Below, one piece after another: positions 16,543 to 25,992 of a stretch of 64,000 bases of DNA; the first letter of the stretch is position 1, and every line of letters starts with the position of its first letter. A program made the position numbers and the translations under genes. The DNA lies in contig JACQII010000001.1 of the NCBI GenBank assembly GCA_016198585.1, positions 1 through 64,000 of the forward strand, written 5' to 3'. Under the pieces are notes generated by a model. It worked only from the letters and a program-made list of their open reading frames with translations, did not search any database and was not told where the DNA came from. The DNA comes from Candidatus Aenigmatarchaeota archaeon (GTDB lineage Archaea > Aenigmatarchaeota > Aenigmatarchaeia > QMZP01).

Positions 16543-17756
16543 TGGTGCACCACCTGGAGGATCTTGTCGTCGTCGAGGATGTCGGTCGCCCACCGGAAAA
16601 CCGCGGTCAGCATTTGGCTGTCGCCGACCTGCAGCGGTGTCAGGCCATCGTTGCCCGCGAAGTTGAAGGTGCCGAGCGCGATGTCCGCGGTCGCGTTCTC
16701 GGGGAGGTACGCATCCTTCGAGGCGCTGATGGGTTGCAGTCCAGTGGTTCCCACTTGGAGACTGTACGTGCCATTTCCATCTGTGGTTGCCGAGGACCCG
16801 GCCAGTTCCACTGTCGCGCCTCCGAGAGGCGCTCCAAAGACGTCCTCGACCACGCCCGAGAATCCCAGGCCGACCGTAAAAGTCGACGTGCCCGACTGCC
16901 CCGTGGAGAGGAGGCCGCTGCCATCAATCGCCTCCCAGCTGCCTGCGATCGCATACGTTCCCGGCGTTGCGGGCGCGGCGAAGGCATAGCTGATGGATCC
17001 GTCAGGCAACACGGTCTTGCTCTTCAGCAGCCACTTCACCGTCGTCCCGTTCACGTCGGCAGACGGCGTCGTGTAGAGCAACGGAGTAGGCGGCTGCTCC
17101 TTCAGGATGAGGCCGAGATGCGGCTCCGTAAAGGCATAGGCGAGCGTCACCGTGACTAGAGCGCCTGGCGCATAGAACACGAGCAGCGATCGGCTTACCT
17201 GTGTTGGCGGGGACTCGCTGACGCTGCTGTCCTGCGGCTCGGGAACGCTCCGGTCCAGGAAGTCGGCGTTGTTGTTGTTGGTGTCCTGGCCATTGCCCGC
17301 CAGCGGGCTCAGGAAGCCAGGCCGCCGCTCGAGGCTGTGGCCTTCCGCCACGTCCGGCGCGGGTTGGCCTTCGAAGAGGGGAAAGGTCAGGGAACCGTAA
17401 CCGATGAGGTCGGCGACCGTCCCACCGCTCTCAACCAGGCGGACAGCATCGGGTGCGTTCTGCAAGATGATGCTCTTCTTGACGTCGCCGTCCGCCGCGA
17501 TCAGGAAGAAGCCGTAGGGCTGCACGATCCCGATGAGGGTGGTCTGGAGAGACCAGGAACCGTCCGCCCCGTTGCCCGATTCCAGTCGCCACCCTGCTAG
17601 ATCGACCGGTTGCCCGGTCGGGTTGTACAGCTCGACGAACTCCTTTCCGGTATCATCGCCGACGGCGTCGTAGAAGACCTCGCTGATGACCATGGCGGAG
17701 GCGGGAGGCAGGAGGAAGAGGGAGGCGACGATGATCCCCACCAGGGCGAGCCGCAT
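16521..17756 (-). CDS. Secreted lamin-tail-domain protein
   Basis: The 411-residue protein has a signal peptide (MRLALVGIIVASLFLLPPASA), then a lamin-tail-like domain (VISEVFYDAVGDDTGKEFVE with LYNPTGQPVDLAGWRLE), the beta domain shared with the downstream protein (around LAYAFTEPHLGLIL to IAGSWEAIDGSG), a carboxypeptidase-regulatory-like segment (GVVEDVFGAPLGGATVEL) and a C-terminal helical stretch (DILDDDKILQVVHQWA) that recalls dockerin-like ends. No catalytic residues are seen. A surface-binding or scaffold role is inferred. A GCTTTATTAGG box lies about 25 bp before the ATG. Confidence 0.78.
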   Translation of the reverse strand: MRLALVGIIVASLFLLPPASAMVISEVFYDAVGDDTGKEFVELYNPTGQPVDLAGWRLESGNGADGSWSLQTTLIGIVQPYGFFLIAADGDVKKSIILQNAPDAVRLVESGGTVADLIGYGSLTFPLFEGQPAPDVAEGHSLERRPGFLSPLAGNGQDTNNNNADFLDRSVPEPQDSSVSESPPTQVSRSLLVFYAPGALVTVTLAYAFTEPHLGLILKEQPPTPLLYTTPSADVNGTTVKWLLKSKTVLPDGSISYAFAAPATPGTYAIAGSWEAIDGSGLLSTGQSGTSTFTVGLGFSGVVEDVFGAPLGGATVELAGSSATTDGNGTYSLQVGTTGLQPISASKDAYLPENATADIALGTFNFAGNDGLTPLQVGDSQMLTAVFRWATDILDDDKILQVVHQWASTSS

Positions 17757-17804
17757 AGCGTCTTCTTGACGGGAGGCCTAATAAAGCCTGCGCCCGCAGG
17801 CGGC

Positions 17805-19262
17805 TCAGGCGATGCGGGTGAACAGATGGTCTCCCTTTGCCGGTTTCCCCATGAACGGTCGGAATCGGCAGTCCTTCAGCGTCCCGGGCCGGGTGCCCAG
17901 CTGCTGATGTAGTCGGTCTGCCGTCTCGGGCAGGAAGGGTGAGGTCAGGATGGCGGTGATCCGCAGGGCCTCAAGCAGGTTGTACATCACGTGCGCGAGT
18001 TCCTTGCCCTCCAGCTTCCACGGTTGCTTGTCGTTGATGTACTTGTTGCACGCCCGGATGAACGTGAAGACTTCGTCCAGGGCGTGGTGCAGCTCAAGCG
18101 CGTCCATCCGTTCCGTGATCGCGGCGAGGTCGAGCATCTCGTCGAGCTCTGGCTGGCCCTCCGGCACGACTCCTTTGGACGCCAGCGCCAGCACGCGCGA
18201 GGCCAGGTTCCCGAGGTCGGCGGCGAGTTCGCCGTTGATGCGCTTCTTGAGCGCGGCCTCGGTGAAGTCGCCGTCATCCCCGAAGGGGACCTCCCGCAGG
18301 AGGAAGTACCGGATCGCGTCACTCCGCGCCGGGTAGTTGCCGAGCACGGTCAGCGGATCGATCACATTGCCCAGCGACTTGCTCATCTTCTTGCCCTGGT
18401 GGGTGATGTAGCCGTGGACCACGACCTGCTTCGGCAAGGGCAGGCCTGCAGCGAGAAGGATAGCGGGCCAGATGACAGCATGGAACCAGGTGATCCCCTT
18501 CCCCACGAGGTGGATGTCGGCCGGCCAGAACGTCTTGTAGTGCCCGCCCGGATAGTCCAGGCCGGAGATGTAGCTGAGCAGCGCATCGAACCAGACGTAG
18601 ATGCGGTGCGTGCGGTCAAACGGGACCGGGATACCCCAGTCTACGTTGCAGCGGCTCACGCTGATATCCCGCAGCGGCTCCTTCAGCCGCTCAAGGATCT
18701 CATTGCGGACCGTGGCCGGGTGGATGAACTCCGGATGGGCCTGGAGGTGCTTCAGGATCCGGTCCTGGTAGTCGCTCAGCCGGAAAAAATAGTTCTCCTC
18801 CTCCACCCACTGGGGCCGGGTCTCGTGCTCCGGGCACTTCCCTTGGACGAGGTCTTTCTCGAGGTAGAATGCCTCGCAGCCTTGGCAGTAGAGGCCAGCG
18901 TACTTGCCTTTGTAGATCTGTTTCGCCTGGAAGAGCCGTTCGAACACCTCCTGCGCGACCTTGCCATGGCCGTGCTCGGTCGTGCGGATGAACCGGTCGT
19001 GGGAAACCCCGTACATCGCGCATAGCTCCTGGAACCGGAGGGCCATCGCGTCGACGAACTCCTTTGTCCCGACGTGGGCCTCCCGGGCGGCCTGGACATT
19101 CTTTTGGGCGTTCTCGTCCGTCCCCGTGAGGAAGAAGACCCGGTCGCCGCAGAGCCTCCGCCAGCGGGCGATGACGTCAGCGCACACCTTCTCGTACACG
19201 TGCCCGAGGTGGGGCGCCGCATTCACGTAGTCAATGGCCGTCGTGATGTAGAAGGGAGGCAT
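17805..19262 (-). CDS. metG: Methionyl-tRNA synthetase, bacterial-type short form
   Basis: The 485-residue class I enzyme has the HIGH motif (NAAPHLGHVYEKV), the KMSKS motif (GKKMSKSLGNVI), the CP-domain zinc site in YCQGCEAFYLEKDLVQGKCP and the YVWFDALLSYISGLDYPGG region. The wording is bacterial rather than archaeal (one zinc knuckle instead of two), and there is no C-terminal tRNA-binding domain. The start MPPFYITT is used; a GTG 15 nt upstream is an alternative. TATA-like TCTTTAAG at about 19285-19293 is 25 bp away. Confidence 0.93.
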   Translation of the reverse strand: MPPFYITTAIDYVNAAPHLGHVYEKVCADVIARWRRLCGDRVFFLTGTDENAQKNVQAAREAHVGTKEFVDAMALRFQELCAMYGVSHDRFIRTTEHGHGKVAQEVFERLFQAKQIYKGKYAGLYCQGCEAFYLEKDLVQGKCPEHETRPQWVEEENYFFRLSDYQDRILKHLQAHPEFIHPATVRNEILERLKEPLRDISVSRCNVDWGIPVPFDRTHRIYVWFDALLSYISGLDYPGGHYKTFWPADIHLVGKGITWFHAVIWPAILLAAGLPLPKQVVVHGYITHQGKKMSKSLGNVIDPLTVLGNYPARSDAIRYFLLREVPFGDDGDFTEAALKKRINGELAADLGNLASRVLALASKGVVPEGQPELDEMLDLAAITERMDALELHHALDEVFTFIRACNKYINDKQPWKLEGKELAHVMYNLLEALRITAILTSPFLPETADRLHQQLGTRPGTLKDCRFRPFMGKPAKGDHLFTRIA

Positions 19263-19334
19263 ATCCTGCTCCTGCACGGTCTCACTTAAAGATACGGTCT
19301 GCGGGATTTAAAGCCCCTTTTCCCGGGAGCGTGG

Positions 19335-20570
19335 TCAGGAAATGAACGTCCCCTTGCCTTTGGAAGCAAAGAACGACAGCACGCCGCCCACCATGAAGAC
19401 CGACATCACCAGGGTGTAGGGGAAGAAGAAGAACACCGCGAGGAGGCTCCGCCAGCCGACGGCCCCGTAGCGCCGCAGCGAGAAGAGGTAGAAGGCCGAG
19501 GAGAGCAACCCGGCCAGCACGCCGAAGATGTAGACCCAGTTCACCCCCCAGGAGGGCATCATGTAGAGCATGTACGCCACGCCCGCCAGGGAGAACCAGC
19601 GGAACAGGTACCACCCGAGATCAAGGAAGGTGGCCGAGTTCGCCGGCAGCCAGTAGGCAATGTGGAAGAGCATCAGCGGCAGGGCGAAGAAGGAGTAGAC
19701 GAACCAGAAGATCTGGCCAGCGAGGATGTAGTTCATCGGCAACCGCTTCTTTGCGAACACGTCCCGGTGGGCGAGCACGCACTGCATGGACCCTTTCAGC
19801 CAGCGGGTCCGCTGGCGGAACAGCCCCCCGAGCGAAGCAGGAACGACGGTCGTGGCGATCGCCCGCCGGGCGGTGTCGATCGTGTAGCCTGCCTTGGCGA
19901 TGTGGAAGGAGATGTCGAAGTCTTCCAGGACCGTGTCTTTCCGGAAACCGCCGGCCTTGACCAAGGCAGCCTTCCGGTACGCGGTCAGGGCGCCGCAGAT
20001 CCCGGGCGCGACCTTGAAGAGCGAAGAGAAGACTTCCCGCAGCCAGGAGATGTACGGGTATTCCACGGCCTGGAAGGCCCCGAGCAGGCTGTGGTTGTTG
20101 TGGACGTTGGCGATCCCGCTCACCGCTCCCACAGTCGGGTCGGCGAGCGGCTTCACGATCTCGCGGATGGTGTCTTTCCGCAGGAAGGTGTCCGCATCGA
20201 TCGTCAGCACGATGTCGTGCCGGGCGCGGGCAATCCCCGCGTTCAGGGCGGCGACCTTGCCCTCATGGTTCTGCCGGAGGACGGTGACGGGATAGCGGCC
20301 CGCGACCTCACGCGTCTGGTCGGTGGAGCCGTCGTCCACGACGATCACCTCCAGCTGCGGGTAGCCCGAGGCGAAGACGCTCTCGAGGCAGGTCCCGATA
20401 CGGCTGCCCTCGTTGTAGGCGGGAATGACCACGCTCACCGGCGGTGTCCAATTCCTTTGCGGACGCGGCCGCCGGAGCAGGAAGACCCCGGACAGGACTG
20501 TGGTCGCGGCCAGGAGCAGGAACATCCCGAGGAAGAAACCCATCGACATGGCGAAAACAACGTCAAGCAT
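19335..20570 (-). CDS. Membrane-bound family 2 glycosyltransferase (processive type)
   Basis: The 411-residue protein has an N-terminal membrane segment, the GT2 start SVVIPAYNEGSRIGTCL, the D,DxD residues in VVDDGSTDQTRE and IDADTFLRKD, the LEDFDISFHIAKAG region (ED motif), the FRQRTRWLKG Q/RxxRW motif and about four C-terminal membrane segments. This is the chitin/hyaluronan/PNAG-synthase layout. The product is unknown. It is divergent from a second such enzyme, so the two may build one surface polymer. The start at 20570 is preceded by GGGGGTG. Confidence 0.83.
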   Translation of the reverse strand: MLDVVFAMSMGFFLGMFLLLAATTVLSGVFLLRRPRPQRNWTPPVSVVIPAYNEGSRIGTCLESVFASGYPQLEVIVVDDGSTDQTREVAGRYPVTVLRQNHEGKVAALNAGIARARHDIVLTIDADTFLRKDTIREIVKPLADPTVGAVSGIANVHNNHSLLGAFQAVEYPYISWLREVFSSLFKVAPGICGALTAYRKAALVKAGGFRKDTVLEDFDISFHIAKAGYTIDTARRAIATTVVPASLGGLFRQRTRWLKGSMQCVLAHRDVFAKKRLPMNYILAGQIFWFVYSFFALPLMLFHIAYWLPANSATFLDLGWYLFRWFSLAGVAYMLYMMPSWGVNWVYIFGVLAGLLSSAFYLFSLRRYGAVGWRSLLAVFFFFPYTLVMSVFMVGGVLSFFASKGKGTFIS

Positions 20571-20604
20571 AACGCACCCCCGTACTAATATGTACCTTCC
20601 ATGC

Positions 20605-20614
20605 CCTTTTAAAA
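20605..20614. promoter_or_regulatory. Symmetrical TATA element between two divergent glycosyltransferase genes
   Basis: CTTTTAAAAG reads the same on both strands and is flanked by CC/GG, so it could act for either gene. It lies about 35 bp from the minus gene and 45-55 bp from the plus gene; the plus gene also has ATAAAAACC at about 20626. Confidence 0.4.
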
Positions 20615-20659
20615 GGAAGGTTGCCATAAAAACCATGAGGAGTAGCGAAAGAGGCACCT

Positions 20660-21922
20660 ATGGACCTGTTCTTTCATGAAGCAAGTTTGTTACTGTTCAA
20701 TTCGGTTCTCATCCCGGTCGCCCTGTTCTCCGCGGCCTTCTACCTCCTGGCCGTCTTGGGCATCCGCCATCGGACCCCTGCCCGCTACCAGGGCGTCGCC
20801 GTGAAGCAGTGGCCTTCGGTGACCATCCAGATCCCGACCAAGAACGAGCAGGTCGCCATCCGTTGCGCGGAGCACTGCCTCCGGTTCGACTATCCGGGCC
20901 GCTTCCAGATCATCATCGGCGACGACTCGACCGATTCCGAGGTCTCCCGGGCCATCGACGCCTTCGCCCGGCAGCACCCGAACGTCACCGTCACGAGGCG
21001 CGGCAGCACCTTCGGCTACAAACCAGGGAATCTCAATCACATGCTCCAGTTCAGCAAAGGTGAAATCATCGCTATCTTCGACTCGGACTTCCTCCCCCCC
21101 ACAGACTTCCTCACCCGGATCGTGAAGCCCTTCGTCGCCGACGAGAAGGTGGCATGCGTCCAGGCCAAGTGGGACTACCTCAACATCGGCCAGACCCGGG
21201 TGTCGCGCTTCGCATCGTCGATCCTCATGGTTTACCACCACCTCCTGGCGCCGATCAACGAGCGGCTCGGAGTCTCGCTGCTGTTCGGCTCTGCCGAGGC
21301 CGTACGGGCATCGGCGCTGCGCGAGCTCGGCGGCTGGAAGGACTGGAGCATGACCGAGGACGTGGAGTTCACCCTGCGCGCCCTCCGGGCAGGGTACAAG
21401 AGCGTCTACCTCAGCGACCTCTCGGTCCCGGGAGAGGTCCCGTTCAACCTCCGCGGCCTTTCCAAGCAGCAGAAGCGCTGGGCCTACGGGAACGCGAAAG
21501 CCTTCTTCGATAACAGCCGCTGGATCCTGTTCGGCGGCCGCTTCTCCCTGCTCCAGAAGGCGGCCCTCCTCTTCACCCTCGTCGGGTACATCTCGGCGCC
21601 CTTCCTCGTGGTCTTCATGCTGTTGGGCATCGTGACCTGGTTCACGGGGACCCCGGGCGTGATCGACGTGGCGAAGTTCTCGCTCACGACCGGCCAGATC
21701 TTCCTGATCAACTCCGGCTTCCTGGCTGCTGCTCTCGTCGCGCTGCACCGGGAGAAGCGCGCGCGCATGATCATCTCTGTCGTTGGAGCGTCGCTCACCT
21801 ACGGCATCTGGGTCTCGATCAGCGTCTTCGACGGCCTGATGAAGGCCCTGGCCCGCAAGAAGATGCAGTGGTACATGATCCGCAAGGCGGGCAACGAATC
21901 ACTGACCCTTCCGTCGGCGTGA
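20660..21922 (+). CDS. Family 2 glycosyltransferase, cellulose-synthase superfamily
   Basis: The 420-residue protein has a membrane segment at residues 8-35, SVTIQIPTKNEQVAI, GDDSTDSEVSRAI (first Asp), FDSDFLPPTD (DxD), WSMTEDVEFTLRAL (TED) and LSKQQKRWAYG (QxxRW), then about three membrane segments. This set marks a processive beta-glycosyltransferase that polymerises and exports sugar chains. The polymer is not predictable. The start has a purine-rich region but no strong Shine-Dalgarno. Confidence 0.85.
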   Translation: MDLFFHEASLLLFNSVLIPVALFSAAFYLLAVLGIRHRTPARYQGVAVKQWPSVTIQIPTKNEQVAIRCAEHCLRFDYPGRFQIIIGDDSTDSEVSRAIDAFARQHPNVTVTRRGSTFGYKPGNLNHMLQFSKGEIIAIFDSDFLPPTDFLTRIVKPFVADEKVACVQAKWDYLNIGQTRVSRFASSILMVYHHLLAPINERLGVSLLFGSAEAVRASALRELGGWKDWSMTEDVEFTLRALRAGYKSVYLSDLSVPGEVPFNLRGLSKQQKRWAYGNAKAFFDNSRWILFGGRFSLLQKAALLFTLVGYISAPFLVVFMLLGIVTWFTGTPGVIDVAKFSLTTGQIFLINSGFLAAALVALHREKRARMIISVVGASLTYGIWVSISVFDGLMKALARKKMQWYMIRKAGNESLTLPSA

Positions 21923-21931
21923 ATGGCCTGC

Positions 21932-22528
21932 TTAGAGGGGGACCAGAACAGTCCAGAGCAGCCCGGGGTCCGCACCTTCTGCGGCCACCAGCACGACCCC
22001 GAGGCCCACCAGGAACGCGGCCACCAGGGCGGCAGTCAGGCCGCCGCCGAGGAGGGAGGCCTTGGCATTGGTCTGGAGGCTGGCGCGGTTGCCGACCCGC
22101 AGCCCCATCGCGATCAAGTAGAACGACCACAGCAGCAGCATCACGCCGAGAACCGGGATCCAGAGCGTGAGGACCGATGGCGTCAGGCCGTAGGCGGCCG
22201 TCGCAAGCACCTGCCGGAACGGCGTGGCCGTCTTCCATCGCCGCAGGATTCTGGAGACCGCGAGGGCATAGACAGCGAGGAAGGCGAACCCGACGAGGAA
22301 GTAGATGGCCGGGATCGCGTAAGCAAGGTCGGAGGTGCCGAGGATCTTCTCGAAGGGGATCAGGCCGGCGGGCGTGATCCCTGCCCAGAGGAGTGACCAG
22401 TTGATGGCGAGCGCGATCACCGAGATCCCGGCGAAGTAGGCTACTGCTCCTGGAACCGATGCGGGTCGGCTGAAGAAGTCCTCCGTGTCCAGCAGGACGT
22501 CGACGAGGGCGCGGGTGAACGCGGGCAT
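21932..22528 (-). CDS. Yip1-like integral membrane protein
   Basis: The 198-residue protein has about five membrane segments (AYFAGISVIALAINWSLLW, AIPAIYFLVGFAFLAVYAL, YGLTPSVLTLWIPVLGVMLL, and two at the C-terminus). The pattern with a Gly/Pro-rich YGLTPSVL in the middle is typical of the prokaryotic Yip1/DUF1282 group. Function unknown. It converges with the glycosyltransferase and diverges tightly from the next gene. Confidence 0.65.
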   Translation of the reverse strand: MPAFTRALVDVLLDTEDFFSRPASVPGAVAYFAGISVIALAINWSLLWAGITPAGLIPFEKILGTSDLAYAIPAIYFLVGFAFLAVYALAVSRILRRWKTATPFRQVLATAAYGLTPSVLTLWIPVLGVMLLLWSFYLIAMGLRVGNRASLQTNAKASLLGGGLTAALVAAFLVGLGVVLVAAEGADPGLLWTVLVPL

Positions 22529-22556
22529 ACTAATACTCTCCTGCCATCCTATATTA
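22529..22556. promoter_or_regulatory. Nested divergent promoters, Yip1-like and GT39-like genes
   Basis: The start codons at 22528 (minus) and 22557 (plus) leave 28 bp. ACTAATACT at 22529-22537 is about 23-27 bp before the plus ATG, and ATTAATATA (minus strand, about 22549-22557) is the same distance before the minus ATG, as at 1726-1754. Confidence 0.45.
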
Positions 22557-23951
22557 ATGATGCGGCGACCACGGCAGGCGTGGCAGGCCCTGCGCCGTCT
22601 TCAGGTCGAGGAGCAGGCCATCGCGGCGGTCATCGTCCTGGCCGTCGTGGCCCAACTCCTCGTCCAGGGCCCGGGCATCTGGTGGGACGAGGCCGTCTAC
22701 CTCGGGCTGGCCGACGGCCTGCGAGCAGGGGTCTACTCCCTCGACGCTGCGCAGCCCGTGGAAAGCTTCCGGCCGCCGCTGCTGCCGGCCCTGCTCGCGG
22801 CCGTTCCCTTCCCTGCCGCTCTCCCGTTCGCGCTCTCCCTCCTTGCCATCGTCGCCACGTTCGTCCTCGCCCGCCCCTTTGGCAGGCCGGCGGCGCTCCT
22901 CGCCACGCTCTTCCTCGCCACGAACACCTTGTTCGCCTTCTTCTTCACCAAGCTGCTCACCGAGTCGCTCTTCATCGTCCTGCTGTCGCTCTCGCTGCTG
23001 GTGTTCCTGCGCGACACCCGTCGGGGGCTTGCGGTCGCCGGCCTCTTCGCAGGCATGGCGTTCCTCAGCCGCTACCTTGCCACGGTCCTGATCCTCTCGT
23101 TCCTGCTGGTCCTGATCGCCCGCCGGCAAGGCCGCGGCCTGGTCTTCTTCCTGATCCCGCTCGTGGCTGTCCTCGTTCCCTGGGTCGTGCTGAACATGGC
23201 GACGTACGGCAGCCCGTTCGCCGGCTACTTCGTGAACGCCGGCGTCTACGCCGCCTCGGTCCCCCAATCGCTCGCCGCCGGCGTCGTGGACATCCTCAAT
23301 GCGTGGACCTACCTGGTCCTGCTGCTGGTCGCCTTCTTTACCATCGCTCGGCGCGAAGCCCTCGGACGATTTCTGCCCGTTACCGTCCTCGCGGTGATGA
23401 GCATCATCGTCTACCTGGCGCTGCCGCACAAGGAGCCGCGCTACCTCTTGTCCTTCTTCCCTGCGTACGCCGTGCTGGCAGCGGTCGGCGCCCAACGGCT
23501 GGGAATCCGCCGCGTGGTCGCACCGATCCTGGTCGTGTCGCTACTGACCCTCGGCCTGGGCATCAACCAGGCCCAGCACGATGTGCAGGCAGCTGCGGTC
23601 GTGGACGCTGCTGCTTACCTCAAGACGGTCTCCGCCCCCGGCGACCGCATCCTCACCCAATCCTATCCGTTCGTCTACGCGCTCGCCGACCGGACGGCGG
23701 TGCCGTACTGTCCGTTCCCGCAGGATGCCTTCGACGCCTGTCAGCAGCAAATCCTGAATGACGAGTTCCCCCTTGCCACGCTCAAAGAGACCATCGATCG
23801 GGAACATCCGGCGTTTGCCCTCTCCTACGCCTACGAACCTGCGAATCCGCCCGCTGCCAGGGAGTACCTGGACGCGCACTTCGAGCGCATCCAGACGTTC
23901 GCGCAGTGGGGCGATCCGGAGGCCGTCGTCGTCTACCAGAAGAAAGAATGA
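22557..23951 (+). CDS. Dolichyl-phosphate-sugar glycosyltransferase family (PMT/ArnT-like) membrane protein
   Basis: The 464-residue protein has about ten membrane segments and, after the first, the loop GPGIWWDEAVYLGLADGL with the Asp-Glu pair that is catalytic in GT39/GT83 enzymes. A late stretch (LPHKEPRYLLSFFPAY) is typical of the ArnT-like group, and a small soluble C-terminal domain follows. It probably transfers a sugar from a polyprenyl-phosphate donor. Acceptor unknown. It continues the glycan cluster. Confidence 0.75.
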   Translation: MMRRPRQAWQALRRLQVEEQAIAAVIVLAVVAQLLVQGPGIWWDEAVYLGLADGLRAGVYSLDAAQPVESFRPPLLPALLAAVPFPAALPFALSLLAIVATFVLARPFGRPAALLATLFLATNTLFAFFFTKLLTESLFIVLLSLSLLVFLRDTRRGLAVAGLFAGMAFLSRYLATVLILSFLLVLIARRQGRGLVFFLIPLVAVLVPWVVLNMATYGSPFAGYFVNAGVYAASVPQSLAAGVVDILNAWTYLVLLLVAFFTIARREALGRFLPVTVLAVMSIIVYLALPHKEPRYLLSFFPAYAVLAAVGAQRLGIRRVVAPILVVSLLTLGLGINQAQHDVQAAAVVDAAAYLKTVSAPGDRILTQSYPFVYALADRTAVPYCPFPQDAFDACQQQILNDEFPLATLKETIDREHPAFALSYAYEPANPPAAREYLDAHFERIQTFAQWGDPEAVVVYQKKE

Positions 23952-23962
23952 GTGCTGGACAC

Positions 23963-24586
23963 TCACTTTGGTGCGGCCGCCGCGTCCTTGATGCGCTTCA
24001 TCCGGAAGGTGGACTCGCGCTCCATCTCCTCGAGGCGCATGCTCACGAAGGCGGCCTGCGAGCGCAGGCGCGGGATCACCACGAACTCGAGCGCATTCAC
24101 GCGCCGCTTGGTCCGCTCGATCTCCCGCAAGATCTTTCGCAAAGCAGTCTCAGTCTCGGCCGTGTTCACCACGATCTCCACGAGGGCAGCGTACGACTCA
24201 GCGACCCCCTCGACGCGCAGGCTCAGGCTCATTGGAGCCCGCTCAGCGAAGACCTTCCGGACGTGGAGGGGATCGATCTTCGGCACCGTGACGCCCATGA
24301 TGTTCCTAACCTGCATGGCGAGCGCGGGCTGCTCGGCGATGAGCGTGGCCGCGTTCTTGATCGCCAGGAAACCTTCGAGGGCCGCGGTCTGCCGCATCCG
24401 CTCCTCGGCGGCTTTGTAGGCCTCGTGCATTTCCTTCCGCTGGTCCCGCGCTTTCTTGAGGACGGCGAAGAACTCGATCACCAGGCCGTCGCGCTTCTTC
24501 TTCAGCAGCCGGTGGCCGGACTGGGCGAGCTTGATCTTCCTCTTCAGGGAAATCAGTTCTGACCGGGTGGGTTTGACCTCGGGCAT
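23963..24586 (-). CDS. atpD: A-type ATP synthase subunit D
   Basis: The 207-residue protein starts VKPTRSELISLKRKIKLAQSGH and ends in a long coiled coil (ILREIERTKRRVNALEF, then VIPRLRSQAAFVSMRLEEME), the two halves of the central rotor stalk. It is last in the order H-I-K-E-C-F-A-B-D. Its start overlaps the B stop by one base. Confidence 0.95.
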   Translation of the reverse strand: MPEVKPTRSELISLKRKIKLAQSGHRLLKKKRDGLVIEFFAVLKKARDQRKEMHEAYKAAEERMRQTAALEGFLAIKNAATLIAEQPALAMQVRNIMGVTVPKIDPLHVRKVFAERAPMSLSLRVEGVAESYAALVEIVVNTAETETALRKILREIERTKRRVNALEFVVIPRLRSQAAFVSMRLEEMERESTFRMKRIKDAAAAPK

Positions 24587-25992
24587 TAGGCCCCCTGCTT
24601 CTTGAGGTACTTCGCACGGAAGTCCTTGCTGATGCGGGTGAGACCTTCCTCCGGCAGCGCGGAGAGCAGCTTCCAGGAGAGTTCCAGGGAGTCGGTGATG
24701 GCGCGGTTCTCCTGCGAGGTTTGGCGCACGAACTGCTTCTCGAATGCTTCGGCAAAGGCCAGGAGCTTGCGGTCAGCCGGCGAGAGAGACTCCTCGCCGA
24801 CGATCGCGACCAGCCCGCGCAGGTCCCGTCCCTCAGCGTACGCGGCATACAACTGGTCGGACACCTGCTTGTGGTCTTCCCGGGTCTTCTCCTTCCCGAT
24901 GCCCTGGTTCATGAGCCTGGAGAGGCTGGGAAGCACGTCCACCGGCGGGAAGACACCCTTGCGGTGGAGTTCGCGGGAGAGCACGACCTGGCCCTCGGTG
25001 ATGTAGCCCGTGAGGTCGGGGATCGGATGGGTGATGTCGTCGCCGACCATGGTCAGGATCGGGATCTGCGTGACTGACCCTTTCTTTCCCTTGATCATGC
25101 CGGCCCGTTCATAGAGCGTAGCGAGGTCGGTGTACATGTAGCCCGGGTAGCCCCGCCGGCCGGGGATTTCCTCCCGGGCAGACGCGATCTGCCGGAGCGA
25201 CTCGCAGTAATTGGTCATGTCCGTCAGGATCACCAGCACGTGCATGTCGTGCTTGAACGCCAGATATTCGGCCGCCGTCAGGGCCATGCGCGGCGTGATG
25301 AGCCGCTCGACCGCCGGGTCGTTCGCGAGGTTGAGGAAGGCCACCACGCGCTCGATCGCGCCGGTCTCCTCGAAGTTGGTCATGAACTTCTTCGACTCCT
25401 CGTAGGTGATCCCCATCGCGGCGAACACCACCGCGAAGTTCTCTGACGCGGAGAGGACTTTCGCCTGGCGGGCGATCTGGAGCGCGATGTCGTTGTGCGG
25501 CAGGCCAGAACCGGAGAAGATGGGCAGTTTCTGGCCCCGGACGAGGGTGTTCATGACGTCGATGGTGGAGATGCCGGTCTGGATGAAGTCCCGCGGCGGC
25601 CCGCGCGAGTAGGGGTTGATCGAGGCCCCCGTGATGTCCAGCTCGTCCTCCGGGATGATCGCCGGACCGCCGTCGATCGGGTCGCCGCGGCCGTTGAGCA
25701 CCCGACCCAGCATGTCCTTACTCACCTTCAGCCGGATCACGTCGCCGAGGAACCGTGCAGTCGCTTGGTTGTCGATCCCTGAGGTCCCTTCGAACACCTG
25801 GACGACCACGGAATCAGTCGCGGTGTCCAGGACTTGGCCGAGTCGCATCTCCCCGGAGGCCAGGCGGATCTTCACGATCTCGTTGTAGCCGATGGGGTGG
25901 GTCTTCGTGACGAAGACCAGCGGCCCTTCCACCCGGTTGATCGTCCGGTACTCCTTGACGTTCAATCCCTGCATCGGTTGCGCGTCGCTCAT
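24586..25992 (-). CDS. atpB: A-type ATP synthase subunit B
   Basis: The 468-residue regulatory subunit has the family segments [28 protein letters not shown], the degenerate nucleotide site around [20 protein letters not shown], and [36 protein letters not shown]. No Walker A Lys is present at the usual GKT position, as expected for the noncatalytic B subunit. ATGA overlap with atpA. Confidence 0.96.
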   Translation of the reverse strand: MSDAQPMQGLNVKEYRTINRVEGPLVFVTKTHPIGYNEIVKIRLASGEMRLGQVLDTATDSVVVQVFEGTSGIDNQATARFLGDVIRLKVSKDMLGRVLNGRGDPIDGGPAIIPEDELDITGASINPYSRGPPRDFIQTGISTIDVMNTLVRGQKLPIFSGSGLPHNDIALQIARQAKVLSASENFAVVFAAMGITYEESKKFMTNFEETGAIERVVAFLNLANDPAVERLITPRMALTAAEYLAFKHDMHVLVILTDMTNYCESLRQIASAREEIPGRRGYPGYMYTDLATLYERAGMIKGKKGSVTQIPILTMVGDDITHPIPDLTGYITEGQVVLSRELHRKGVFPPVDVLPSLSRLMNQGIGKEKTREDHKQVSDQLYAAYAEGRDLRGLVAIVGEESLSPADRKLLAFAEAFEKQFVRQTSQENRAITDSLELSWKLLSALPEEGLTRISKDFRAKYLKKQGA

